Part shown: in pieces, positions 1 to 7,995 of the stretch
Layout: each line of letters opens with the position of its first letter
How positions within the stretch are numbered: the first letter of the stretch is position 1
Assembly (NCBI RefSeq): GCF_029952525.1
Contig: NZ_JASAOF010000035.1
Coordinates: 1-44,827, forward strand
Reading direction: 5' to 3'
Length of the DNA stretch: 44,827 nucleotides
From: Saccharopolyspora ipomoeae
GTDB lineage: Bacteria > Actinomycetota > Actinomycetes > Mycobacteriales > Pseudonocardiaceae
The notes under the pieces: generated by a model
Seen by the model: the letters and a program-made list of their open reading frames with translations, nothing else
Databases searched by the model: none
What the model was told of the DNA's origin: nothing
Translations under genes and position numbers: made by a program

Positions 1-2
1 GC

Positions 3-98
3 GACGTCGCCGAGAACCGCGAAGTCGGCGACGTCACCACGCTCGCCGACTCCTCCGTCATGGACCTCATCTCCAAGGGCCTCAGCACGACGTCCTGA
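3..98 (+). CDS. C-terminal end of an unidentified protein (partial)
   Basis: An open frame enters from the left edge and stops with TGA at 96-98, giving 31 residues that end in SKGLSTTS. Codon use matches the neighbouring genes (G/C in nearly every third position), and a strong hairpin follows the stop directly, so it looks like a real gene end. Nothing in this short tail identifies the family. It converges on the hydroxylase gene at 165-2069. The rest of the gene lies outside the window. Confidence 0.55.
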   Translation, partial: DVAENREVGDVTTLADSSVMDLISKGLSTTS

Positions 99-109
99 CC
101 CCGCCACAC

Positions 110-146
110 ACGGGTGGCCGAGCGGAAAACCCGCCCGGCCACCCGT
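110..146. terminator. Bidirectional terminator hairpin
   Basis: Arms ACGGGTGGCCG (110-120) and CGGCCACCCGT (136-146) are perfect 11-bp complements around a 15-base loop. The hairpin lies between two convergent gene ends (stops at 98 and 165), the usual place for a shared rho-independent-like terminator. There is no clear U-tract, as is common in high-GC actinomycetes. Confidence 0.6.
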
Positions 147-164
147 TCTCACGTCGTCGGCACC

Positions 165-2069
165 TCAGACCGCCACTCGGCTGGGGGCTCCCAGGAGCCG
201 TTCGAAGAACGCCGCGAGCTCGTCGGTGCCCTCCAGCGGCAGGACTTGGGCGACGTAGTGGTCGGGCCGGACGACGACGAGGGCTCCGTTTCGGTTGATG
301 CCTCGGGCTTCGAAGATGTCGTCGGCCGGGTCTGCGGCGTAGACCTTCTCGTAGTCGACGCACTGGTAAGGGCCGACCTTCGGCAGGAACGCGCGCGGAA
401 CCGATCCGAGGTCGAACTCGGCGTGGTCCTGCTGGTAGATCACCTTCACGTCGAACCAGGCGTCCACGTCGAGACCTTCCGGCGTGTGGGCCACCACGGG
501 CGACTGCGGCGAGGTAGTGATCCACTCGGCGAATTCGGTTGTCCTCGAAGGGCTTCCGGGGACGGGACGGTCGGCGAAGACGTAGATCCGCCAGCGCCCG
601 TCGGCGCGGTGGTGGTGACCGAGGTGCACCGGGTTCGCGTCGCAGACCCGGGTGACCGGGTGGGACTTGAAGCGCTTGCCGATCGGGAACCCGGCCGCCC
701 GGTCCTGGTGCGCGGTCTCGCCGGTGATCAGCGACGGCTCGTACTGCGTCATCAGACCGGCCGGGAACTCGGCGGTCTTGACGTAGAAGTCCGCCAGGGC
801 CGTCGGGTCACCCAGCTCCTCGGGCTTGGCGGCCATCATGCTCGACCACTCGCGGTCGAAGTCGATCAGGTTCTGCGCGATGACCTGCCGCTCGGCCGAA
901 TAGGTGTCCAGCAGCGATTCCGGGGCGCGGCCGTCGAGGACGTGCCCCAGCTTCCAGGCGATGTTCCAGCCGTCCTGGATGGACACGTTCATGCCCTGGC
1001 CGGCCTTGGCGCTGTGGGTGTGGCAGGCGTCGCCGGTGATGAACACCCGCGGCGTGCGGGTGCCCACGAGCTCGGCCGGGACGTCGTCGAACTTGTGGGC
1101 CAGCCGGTGCCCGACCTCGTAGACGCTGCGCCAGCCCACGTGCTTCACCGTCAGCGTGTAGGGGTGCAGGATGCGGTTGGCGCGGGCCTCCACCTCCTCC
1201 TGGGTGGTCTGGCGGACCTTGCCGTGGTCGTCGGCGGAGACCTCGCCCAGGTCGACGTACATCCGGAACAGGTGGTTGCCCTCGCGCGGGATGTGCAGGA
1301 TGCTGCCACCGTCGTGGGACTGGATGGCGCACTTGGTGCGGATGTCGGGGAAGTCGGTCTCGGCCAGCACGTCCATCACGCCCCAGGCGTGATTGGCCTG
1401 GTCTCCGACGAGCTCGCGGCCGATCGCCTCGCGCACCCTGCTGCGCGCACCGTCGCAGCCGATCACGTACTTGGCGCGCACCGTGCGCTGCTCGCCCTCG
1501 CCCTCCCCCGCGCTGCGCCGCAGCGTGACGGTGACCGGGCGCTCCCCCTCCTCGGCGACGTCGAGGGTGACGAACTCCCAGCCGTAGTCCGGTTCCAGGC
1601 GCGCGGGCGCGTTGCGGGCGGCCTCGGCGAAGTAGTCCAACACCCGGGCCTGGTTGACGATCAAGTGCGGGAACTCGCTGATCCCCGTCGGGTCGTCGGG
1701 GGCGCGGGAGGTCCGGACGATGTTCTCCGGGTGCTCGGGATCGGGCGCCCAGAAGCACATCTCGGTGATCCGGTAGGCCTCCTCGATGATCCGGTTGGCG
1801 AACCCGAACGCCTGGAAGGTCTCCACGCTGCGCGCCTGGATGCCGTCGGCCTGCCCGATCTCCAGCCGCCCGGCGCGGCGCTCGACCACGCGCGTGACGA
1901 TGTGCGGGAACTGGGCGAGCTGCGCGGCGGCGATCATCCCCGCGGGACCGCTGCCCACGATGAGCACGTCGACCTCGTCGGGGAGTTCCGACGGGCGATC
2001 GATGCCGGTGCCGGAGGCCTGCTGCACGCGGGGATCACCGGAGACGTAGCCGTGGTGGTGGAACTGCAC
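165..2069 (-). CDS. FAD-dependent aromatic hydroxylase, 3-hydroxybenzoate 4-monooxygenase / phenol 2-monooxygenase family
   Basis: A 634-residue class A flavoprotein hydroxylase. Visible are the N-terminal FAD motif GSGPAG (residues 39-44), the CDG motif near 205-207 and the GDACH motif at 346-350, followed by a long C-terminal thioredoxin-like domain (about 460-634). The length, the opening MQFH and the domain order match MobA-type 3-hydroxybenzoate 4-monooxygenase rather than the 400-residue PobA type. Such enzymes use NAD(P)H and O2 to add a hydroxyl next to a phenolic OH. The start is GTG at 2069 with GAGGAGAG upstream. It is the last gene of the homoprotocatechuate operon, separated from hpaD by 105 bp that hold a palindromic repeat. 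I infer a substrate such as 3- or 4-hydroxyphenylacetate, which would give homoprotocatechuate; hydroxybenzoate is the alternative. Confidence 0.8.
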   Translation of the reverse strand: MQFHHHGYVSGDPRVQQASGTGIDRPSELPDEVDVLIVGSGPAGMIAAAQLAQFPHIVTRVVERRAGRLEIGQADGIQARSVETFQAFGFANRIIEEAYRITEMCFWAPDPEHPENIVRTSRAPDDPTGISEFPHLIVNQARVLDYFAEAARNAPARLEPDYGWEFVTLDVAEEGERPVTVTLRRSAGEGEGEQRTVRAKYVIGCDGARSRVREAIGRELVGDQANHAWGVMDVLAETDFPDIRTKCAIQSHDGGSILHIPREGNHLFRMYVDLGEVSADDHGKVRQTTQEEVEARANRILHPYTLTVKHVGWRSVYEVGHRLAHKFDDVPAELVGTRTPRVFITGDACHTHSAKAGQGMNVSIQDGWNIAWKLGHVLDGRAPESLLDTYSAERQVIAQNLIDFDREWSSMMAAKPEELGDPTALADFYVKTAEFPAGLMTQYEPSLITGETAHQDRAAGFPIGKRFKSHPVTRVCDANPVHLGHHHRADGRWRIYVFADRPVPGSPSRTTEFAEWITTSPQSPVVAHTPEGLDVDAWFDVKVIYQQDHAEFDLGSVPRAFLPKVGPYQCVDYEKVYAADPADDIFEARGINRNGALVVVRPDHYVAQVLPLEGTDELAAFFERLLGAPSRVAV

Positions 2070-2103
2070 GATCTCTCCTCACTTCATCGTGAGCCTTGCC
2101 GCG

Positions 2104-2171
2104 GACGGTTTTAGCCATGATTGACCGGACGAAACGGACTTCGATCATGGACAGTCGTGGCTAAAACCGTC
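2104..2171. repeat. 68-bp imperfect palindromic repeat, copy 1
   Basis: This intergenic element begins GACGGTTTTAGCCA and ends TGGCTAAAACCGTC, so its ends are 14-bp perfect inverted repeats. A second, ungapped 68-bp relative lies at 39128-39195; shared blocks include CCGGAC, AACGGAC, GATCATGG and AAAACCGTC. It starts 3 bases after the hpaD stop and ends 34 bases before the hydroxylase start, so the stem could act as a processing or attenuation hairpin inside the operon. It may be a REP-like mobile palindrome; which of these is unknown. Confidence 0.6.
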
Positions 2172-2174
2172 ACC

Positions 2175-3245
2175 TCAGAGCGACGATCCCAACTTGAATC
2201 CCTGCTCCTCGTCGCCCTTGCGGGTGTAGGAGAAGCCGTCGGCGCCGACGGTGACCGCCATCTCGCTGCTGTCGGTGCGCTCGTGCAGCGGCTGCGGGTT
2301 CCCGTCGAGGTCGAGGACGGGTGAGGCTTCGGTGTACCAGGAGGGAACGACCGGGTTGCCCCACCAGTCGCGGCGCTGGTTGTCGTGGACGTCCCAGGTC
2401 ACCGTGGGGTTGTCGGGGTCGCCGGTGTAGTAGTCCTGGGTGTAGATCTCGATGCGGTGCCCGTCGGGGTCGCGGATGTAGAGGTAGAAGGCGTTGGACA
2501 CGCCGTGCCTGCCGGGGCCGCGCTCGATGACGTCGGAGAGGCGCAGGGCGCCGAGCTTGTCGCAGATGGACAGGACGTTGTGCTTCTCGTGGGTGGCGAA
2601 GGCGATGTGGTGCAGGCGGGGTCCGTCACCGCCGGTCAGGGCGGTGTCGTGCACGGTGTCCTTGCGCCGCAGCCACGCCGCGTAGGTGGTTCCCTCGTCG
2701 TCCTTGATGTCCTCGGTGACGCGGAAACCCAAGTCCTCCAGGTACTCCCGGCCCTTCGGCACGTCCGGGGTGACCTGGTTGAAGTGGTCCAGTCGCACCA
2801 GCGCACCCGGTGTGTGCAGGTCGTAGCGCCACGCCAGGCGCTCGACGTGGGCGACCTCGTAGAAGAACTCGTACGGGAAGCCGAGCGGATCGGTCACCCG
2901 GACGGAATCCCCGATGCCCTTGACGAAGCCCTCCTTCCGGCGTTCGGTGCGGCAGCCGCGCGCGGCGAACCACTCCTCGGCCCGGTCCACGTCCTCGGGC
3001 GTGCGCACCCGGTAGGCGAAGGCCGCCGCGGCGGCGACCGGCCCCTTGCGCAGCACCAGGTTGTGGTGGATGAACTCCTCCAGCGTGCGGAGGTAGATCG
3101 CCTCGTCGTCCTCGGCGGTGACGGTCAGGCCGAGCACGTCGACGTAGAACGCCCGCGCCCTGGCCAGGTCGGTGACGACCAGGTCGAGGTAGGCGCAGCG
3201 CACGATGTCCGGAGGAGTCAGCGCTGGAGATTCCGAGACAGTCAT
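2175..3245 (-). CDS. hpaD: 3,4-dihydroxyphenylacetate (homoprotocatechuate) 2,3-dioxygenase
   Basis: A 356-residue type I extradiol dioxygenase of the vicinal oxygen chelate fold, which opens the ring of homoprotocatechuate to 5-carboxymethyl-2-hydroxymuconate semialdehyde. The metal ligands are H154 (LDHF), H213 (LHHIAF) and E266 (RIEIY), and the acid-base histidine is H199 (TVHD). Each is one position before the known residue of the Brevibacterium fuscum Fe enzyme (H155, H214, E267, H200). The C-terminal lid region (NQRRDWWGNPV) is also present. This is a close match to the Fe/Mn HPCD/MndD group; the metal cannot be read from the sequence. ATG start at 3245, 30 bp after hpaE, so it is co-transcribed. 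Confidence 0.92.
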   Translation of the reverse strand: MTVSESPALTPPDIVRCAYLDLVVTDLARARAFYVDVLGLTVTAEDDEAIYLRTLEEFIHHNLVLRKGPVAAAAAFAYRVRTPEDVDRAEEWFAARGCRTERRKEGFVKGIGDSVRVTDPLGFPYEFFYEVAHVERLAWRYDLHTPGALVRLDHFNQVTPDVPKGREYLEDLGFRVTEDIKDDEGTTYAAWLRRKDTVHDTALTGGDGPRLHHIAFATHEKHNVLSICDKLGALRLSDVIERGPGRHGVSNAFYLYIRDPDGHRIEIYTQDYYTGDPDNPTVTWDVHDNQRRDWWGNPVVPSWYTEASPVLDLDGNPQPLHERTDSSEMAVTVGADGFSYTRKGDEEQGFKLGSSL

Positions 3246-3275
3246 CGTTGAACAGTCCTTCGCATGCGTGGCGCG

Positions 3276-4763
3276 TCAGGCGCCGAACTTGGGGGTATGC
3301 ACGGGGGCGAGCGAGATGTGCATGGCCTGCTGGTCGGAGTAGAAGTCCAGCGACCGGTACCCGCCCTCGTGCCCCAGTCCGGAGGCCTTGACACCGCCGA
3401 AGGGGGTGCGCAGGTCGCGGACGTTGTGCGAGTTGAGCCAGACCATCCCGGCGTCGATGCGCTGCCCGACGTTGTGGGCGCGCTCCAGGTTCGAGGTCCA
3501 CACGTAGGCCGCCAGCCCGTACTTGGTGTTGTTGGCCAGTGCGAGTGCTTCCTCGTCGGTGTCGAACGGGGTGATGGCCACGACCGGCCCGAAGATCTCC
3601 TCCTGGAAGATCCGCGCGGTGGGCGGCACGTCGACGAACACCGTCGGCTCGACGTAGTTCCCGGCCTCCAGCCCCGCCGGGCGGCCACCGCCTGCGGCGA
3701 GTGTCGCCTCGGTCTTGCCGATCTCGATGTACTCGGTGACCTTCGCGTAGTGCTCCGGGTGCACCAGGGCACCGACCTCGGTGGCCGGGTCGTGCGGGTC
3801 GCCGACCTTGACGTTCTTGGCGCGTTCGACGTAGCGGCGCACGAACTCGTCGTAGATCGGCCGCTCCACCAGGATTCGGCTCCCGGCGGTGCAGCGCTCG
3901 CCGTTGAGCGAGAACACGCCGAACACCGTCGAGTCGATCGCCGCGTCGAGGTCGGCGTCGGCGAACACCACGGCCGGGCTCTTGCCGCCGAGCTCCATCG
4001 ACAGGCCCTTGAGCGTCGGAGCGGCGTTGGCGAAGATCAGGCTGCCGGTGGCGGATTCGCCGGTGAACGAGATCAGCCGCACGTCGCGGTGCTTGACCAG
4101 CGCGTCCCCGGCTTCCTCGCCGATGCCGTGGACGATGTTGAACACCCCGTCGGGAACCCCGGCCTCGCGGAAGATCTCGGGCCACAGCCCCGCCGAGAGC
4201 GGTGTGAACTCGGCGGGCTTGAGCACCACCGTGCACCCGGAGGCCAAGGCGGGGGCCAGTTTCCAGCTCTCCAGCATGAACGGCGTGTTCCACGGCGTGA
4301 TCAACCCGGCGACGCCCTTGGGCTTGCGGTTGACGTAGTTGACCTGCTTGCCCGGCACCTTGTAGGTGTCGTCGGCCTGCGCCACGATCAGGTCGGCGAA
4401 GAACCGGAAGTTCTCCGCGGCCCGCTTCGCCTGCCCCAGCGCCTGGGTGATCGGCAGGCCGGTGTCGAACGTCTCCAGCTCGGCGAGCCGCTCGTTGCGG
4501 GTCTCGACGATGTCGGCGATGCGGTTGAGGATCCGCGCCCGCTCGCGCGGCAGCATCCCCGGCCACGGTCCCTCGTCGAAGGCCTGCTTGGCGACCGCGA
4601 CCGCCCGGTCGATGTCGGCCTGCTTGCCTGCCGAGGCCTCCAGGTAGTTCTGGTTGGACACCGGGTCCAGGACCTCGAAGGTGTCGCCGTCGAGGCTGTC
4701 GACGAACTCGCCGCCGATGAAGTGCTGGATGCGCTTGGGCAGGTTCTCCGGAACGTGCTGCAT
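3276..4763 (-). CDS. hpaE: 5-carboxymethyl-2-hydroxymuconate semialdehyde dehydrogenase
   Basis: A 495-residue aldehyde dehydrogenase. It would oxidise the HpaD ring-cleavage product to 5-carboxymethyl-2-hydroxymuconate with NAD+. Catalytic residues are visible: N159 in TPWNTPFM, general base E257 in MELGGKSP and nucleophile C291 in NGERCTAG. The N159 segment and the KPAEFTP stretch that follows are typical of HpaE/HpcC. ATG start at 4763, three bases after the stop of the aldolase gene, so translation is probably coupled. Position next to hpaD fixes the role better than family membership alone, because aldehyde dehydrogenases are broad. Confidence 0.88.
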   Translation of the reverse strand: MQHVPENLPKRIQHFIGGEFVDSLDGDTFEVLDPVSNQNYLEASAGKQADIDRAVAVAKQAFDEGPWPGMLPRERARILNRIADIVETRNERLAELETFDTGLPITQALGQAKRAAENFRFFADLIVAQADDTYKVPGKQVNYVNRKPKGVAGLITPWNTPFMLESWKLAPALASGCTVVLKPAEFTPLSAGLWPEIFREAGVPDGVFNIVHGIGEEAGDALVKHRDVRLISFTGESATGSLIFANAAPTLKGLSMELGGKSPAVVFADADLDAAIDSTVFGVFSLNGERCTAGSRILVERPIYDEFVRRYVERAKNVKVGDPHDPATEVGALVHPEHYAKVTEYIEIGKTEATLAAGGGRPAGLEAGNYVEPTVFVDVPPTARIFQEEIFGPVVAITPFDTDEEALALANNTKYGLAAYVWTSNLERAHNVGQRIDAGMVWLNSHNVRDLRTPFGGVKASGLGHEGGYRSLDFYSDQQAMHISLAPVHTPKFGA

Positions 4764-4766
4764 GGT

Positions 4767-5720
4767 TCAGTTCCCTCCGGCGATGGTGTCGGTGTCCTCG
4801 ACCGGCGACAGGTAGTCGGCGCCTTCGGCGAGCAGCGCGCGGATCTTGTCCTTGCCCGCGTCGGTCGGCGTGATCAGCGGCGAGCGCACGTGCCCGGAGC
4901 GGATCAGGCCGCGCTCGGACAGCACCCACTTGACCGGGGCCGGGTTGGTCTCCACGAAGATCAGGTCCACCAGCGGGTGCACGCCGTAGTGGATGTCCAG
5001 GGCCTCGTCCATGCGCCCGGCGTGGAATGCGTCGTACATCTTCTTCGTAGCCGCGGGCGCGATGTTGGCGGTGGCGCTGACGAACCCGGTGCCGCCGAGC
5101 GCCAGCAGCGGCAGGCACAGCAGCTCGATGCCCGACCACACCAGCAGGTCGCGTCCGGCGGCCTTGATCACCCGGGAGAAGTGCTCGAAGTCCTTCGTGG
5201 TCTCCTTGATTCCGACGAAGTTCGGCACATCGCGGTGCAGCCGGGCCACCGTCTCCGGCGCGATCTCCACCGCGGTCCGGCTCGGCACGTTGTAGGCGAT
5301 GATCGGCAGCTCCGGGTACTCCTCGGCCACCGTCTTGTACCAGACGTAGAGCGCTTCCTGGGTCGGCCGCGCGTAGTACGGCGTGATGATCAGCGCCGCG
5401 TCCACGCCCGCGTCGTAGGCCGCGCCGGTGAGCTCGATGGTCTCGTCGAGCTTGGCCGATCCGGTCCCGGGCACCACCGGTGCGCGACCGTCGACGGTCT
5501 TGAGGACGGTGCGGATCGCGTCGGCGCGCTCGTCGATGGTCTGCGCGCTGGGCTCGCCGGTGGAACCACCGATGGACACCCCGTCGGAACCCTGCTTGAG
5601 CTGCCAGTTCACCAGGTTCGCCAGCGACTCGTGGTCCACCGCTCCGTCCGCGGTGAACGGCGTGATCACCGGAGCGATCGACCCGGTCAGCTCCTCCGGT
5701 CGCGTACGCCAGTTCGTCAT
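4767..5720 (-). CDS. DapA-family pyruvate-dependent aldolase
   Basis: A 317-residue class I aldolase of the dihydrodipicolinate synthase / N-acetylneuraminate lyase family. It shows the GGSTGEPSAQ substrate loop (51-60), YNVPSRT with Y143, and the Schiff-base lysine K172 in VGIKETTKD. The family makes or breaks bonds to pyruvate. It overlaps the upstream gene by 4 bases (ATGA) and sits 3 bases before hpaE, so it is part of the ring-degradation operon and not lysine synthesis. I infer that it releases pyruvate at the end of the pathway, doing the job of the usual class II HpaI aldolase, which is absent here. A true dapA is the alternative but fits the context badly. Confidence 0.75.
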   Translation of the reverse strand: MTNWRTRPEELTGSIAPVITPFTADGAVDHESLANLVNWQLKQGSDGVSIGGSTGEPSAQTIDERADAIRTVLKTVDGRAPVVPGTGSAKLDETIELTGAAYDAGVDAALIITPYYARPTQEALYVWYKTVAEEYPELPIIAYNVPSRTAVEIAPETVARLHRDVPNFVGIKETTKDFEHFSRVIKAAGRDLLVWSGIELLCLPLLALGGTGFVSATANIAPAATKKMYDAFHAGRMDEALDIHYGVHPLVDLIFVETNPAPVKWVLSERGLIRSGHVRSPLITPTDAGKDKIRALLAEGADYLSPVEDTDTIAGGN

Positions 5721-7210
5721 CGTGTTCCTTCCTGAGCTCGCTCGGCGTCGTAGCGGCGACGCCACTCGCCGGTCAGCGGGTAGAGCCCGTCCACGGCCGC
5801 GCCTTCGGCGACGCGGGCGGCGATCCACTCCTCCTCGGCCTCCTGCTCGATCGCGGCGTCGAGCACGTCACCGAGCAGCGCGGGCGGGATGACCAGCACC
5901 CCGTCGTCGTCGCCGACGATGACGTCGCCGGGCTGCACGGTGGCCCCGCCGCAGGCCACGGTGATGTCGTTGTCCCAGGGCACGTGCTTGCGGCCGAGCA
6001 CCGCCGGGTGCGGGCCGTTGGAGAACGTCGGGATCTCCAGCTCCGCGACCGCGGTGTGGTCGCGCACGCCCCCGTCGGTGACGATGCCGGTCGCGCCCCG
6101 CACCTGCGCGCGCAGCGCGAGGATGTCACCGACGGTGCCGCTGCCGCGCTCCCCGCGCGCCTCGACGACCAGCACGTCGCCCGGCCCGAGGGAGTCGAAG
6201 GTGCGCTTCTGCGCGTTGTACCCGCCGCCGTGGCTGCGGAACAGGTCCTCGCGAGCGGGCACGAACCGCAGCGTGCGGGCCCGGCCGATGAGCTTGCTCC
6301 CGGGCTTGTTGGTGCGCACGCCGTCGATGGACAGCTGGTCGTAGCCGCGCTTGCGCAGCTGCGCCGACAGCGTCGCCACCGCCACCTTCTCCAGCTTCGC
6401 CCGCATCCCGTCGGTGAGCTCGAACAGCGGCTCCAGCCCGGCGGCCTCGCGGCTCCCCCACGCCTCGGCGCGCTGGTGGTCGTCGACGGCCGGCTGCGCG
6501 CTGAACTCCGGCAGCGGCTCGGCGCCCTCGACGACGGTGGTGCGCAGGCGGCCGGTGCTGCGCCCGCTGGCGGGCTCGTCCACCTCGACCTCGACGACGT
6601 CATCCGGCCCGACCACCGAGGAGCCCGCCGGGGTGCCGGTGAGCACGACGTCGCCGGGTTCGAGGGTGATCAGCTGGGAGAGGTCGGAGACCAGCTCGGC
6701 GAACGGGAACACCACGGTGCCCGAGGTGTCGTCCTGGACCTGCTCGCCGTTGACCCAGGTCCGGACCCGCAACCCCGCCGGGTCGATCTCCGCGGCCGGG
6801 AGCAGCTCGGGCCCCAGCGGGGTGAACCCGTCGCCGCCCTTGGAGCGCAGGTTGGAACCCTTGTCGGCGGCCCGCAGGTCGTAGACGCCGAGGTCGTTGG
6901 CGGCGGTGACGGCCGAGACGTGCGACCAGGCGTCCTCCCGGGACACCCGGCGCGCGGTCGCGCCGATGACCAGCGCGATCTCGCCTTCGAAGGCCAGCAG
7001 CTCGGCGCCCGGCGGGCGCTCCACGCTGCCCCCGTCGGCGGCCAGCGACGTGACGGGCTTGAGGAAGTACGACGGTCTGGCGAGCGCGCGCCCGCGCTGG
7101 GCGATGCGGGACGGGTAGTTGAGGTGCAGTGCGATGACCTTGCCCGGCCGCCCGACGAGCGGGTGGTGTGCGAGGCCGTCAGCCGGAGAACGAACGGCAT
7201 CGGTCGTCAT
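5717..7210 (-). CDS. Fusion of fumarylacetoacetate hydrolase-like (HpaG-type) domain and RraA-like aldolase/decarboxylase domain
   Basis: A 497-residue two-domain protein, first gene of the operon. Residues about 22-230 are an FAH domain: metal ligands E75 and E77 in AFEGEIA, a D106 region (AANDLGVYD) and VLTGTPAG at 189-196. In this pathway that family supplies the OPET decarboxylase / HHDD isomerase. Residues about 290-475 are RraA-like, with GDILALRA (361-368) and the TDGGVRD motif holding R383 and D384, as in HMG/CHA aldolases and oxaloacetate decarboxylases. The linker is about residues 231-285. ATG start at 7210 has no Shine-Dalgarno but a -10-like TACGAT on this strand 8 bases upstream, so the mRNA may be leaderless. 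The reaction of the RraA half is not known. Confidence 0.78.
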   Translation of the reverse strand: MTTDAVRSPADGLAHHPLVGRPGKVIALHLNYPSRIAQRGRALARPSYFLKPVTSLAADGGSVERPPGAELLAFEGEIALVIGATARRVSREDAWSHVSAVTAANDLGVYDLRAADKGSNLRSKGGDGFTPLGPELLPAAEIDPAGLRVRTWVNGEQVQDDTSGTVVFPFAELVSDLSQLITLEPGDVVLTGTPAGSSVVGPDDVVEVEVDEPASGRSTGRLRTTVVEGAEPLPEFSAQPAVDDHQRAEAWGSREAAGLEPLFELTDGMRAKLEKVAVATLSAQLRKRGYDQLSIDGVRTNKPGSKLIGRARTLRFVPAREDLFRSHGGGYNAQKRTFDSLGPGDVLVVEARGERGSGTVGDILALRAQVRGATGIVTDGGVRDHTAVAELEIPTFSNGPHPAVLGRKHVPWDNDITVACGGATVQPGDVIVGDDDGVLVIPPALLGDVLDAAIEQEAEEEWIAARVAEGAAVDGLYPLTGEWRRRYDAERAQEGTR

Positions 7211-7218
7211 GACGCCGA

Positions 7219-7242
7219 ATCGTATATGATGACGTATGCGAT
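7219..7242. promoter_or_regulatory. Imperfect palindrome in the divergent promoter region, likely GntR operator
   Basis: The 24-bp stretch starting ATCGTATATG and ending GTATGCGAT reads the same on both strands at 16 of 24 positions, with perfect ATCG/CGAT ends. It overlaps the -10-like sequence of the leftward catabolic operon and lies 84 bases before the rightward GntR gene. That position suits autoregulation and repression by the neighbouring GntR protein. No binding data can be read from sequence. Confidence 0.45.
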
Positions 7243-7325
7243 CACAATGGGACGCCGACCGCGCTTCACCGGACCTGATCACCCGTCCGGCACAATGAGG
7301 CGTCACGTCACCGAAACGGGGAGCC

Positions 7326-7994
7326 ATGACCAGCGACGCACCGGCCGCCACCAGCAAGTCCCAGCAGGCTTACGAGTGGCTCCGCGACCGGATCGTCTCG
7401 CACCGGTTCACCCCCGGCTACCGGCTCGTGCTCAGCCAGCTCGCCACCGAGCTCGGCGTCAGCACGGTCCCGGTCCGCGAGGCCATCCGCAGGCTGGAGG
7501 CCGAGGGGCTGGTCACCTACGAGAAGAACGTCGGCGCGCAGGTCGCCCTGGTCGACGAGGGCGAGTACGTGACCACGATGCAGACCCTCGCCGTGGTCGA
7601 GGGCGCCGCGACCGGCTTCTCCGCTCCCCTGCTCACCGCCGCCGAGCTCGCCAAGGCGCGCGCGATCAACGACCGCATGCGCGACACCCTGGAGCACTTC
7701 GACCCGCGCCGGTTCACCGAGCTCAACGAGGAGTTCCACTCGGCGCTGTTCCTGCACTGCCCGAACGACCACCTCATCGACCTGGTGCACCGCGGCTGGA
7801 GCCGCCTGCGGATGCTCCGCAACTCCACCTTCAGCTTCGTCCCCGGCCGCGCGGTGCAATCCGTCGCCGAGCACGACGCCCTGGTCGACCTCATCGAGTC
7901 CGGCGCGGACCCCCTCGACATCGAACTGGCGGCCCGCCGCCACCGCACGGCCACCCTGGACGCCCTGCTGGAGTTCCAGCACTCCCAGGGCTGA
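7326..7994 (+). CDS. GntR-family transcriptional regulator (FCD type)
   Basis: A 222-residue regulator. Residues about 13-75 form the GntR winged helix (SQLATELGVSTVPVREAIRRL), and the all-helical remainder looks like an FCD ligand-binding domain of the FadR/VanR branch. ATG start at 7326 is preceded by GGGGAG with normal spacing. It diverges from the homoprotocatechuate operon and faces the TetR gene, whose stop is 1 base away. I infer a repressor of the meta-cleavage operon responding to an aromatic acid or pathway intermediate. Confidence 0.85.
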   Translation: MTSDAPAATSKSQQAYEWLRDRIVSHRFTPGYRLVLSQLATELGVSTVPVREAIRRLEAEGLVTYEKNVGAQVALVDEGEYVTTMQTLAVVEGAATGFSAPLLTAAELAKARAINDRMRDTLEHFDPRRFTELNEEFHSALFLHCPNDHLIDLVHRGWSRLRMLRNSTFSFVPGRAVQSVAEHDALVDLIESGADPLDIELAARRHRTATLDALLEFQHSQG

Positions 7995-7995
7995 A

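Noticed and set aside
114..2114. 666-codon plus-strand frame opposite the hydroxylase
   Set aside because: Shadow of the hydroxylase gene; low-complexity composition and no recognisable domain.
2626..5139. 837-codon minus-strand frame overlapping hpaD and hpaE in another frame
   Set aside because: Runs of Arg/Pro/Ala/Gly and crosses two real gene boundaries; a GC-bias artefact.
3264..5735. Very long open frame (over 800 codons) on the plus strand opposite hpaE and the aldolase
   Set aside because: It is antisense to genes with intact catalytic motifs and has the valine/arginine/glycine-rich composition of a high-GC shadow; no family motif is visible.
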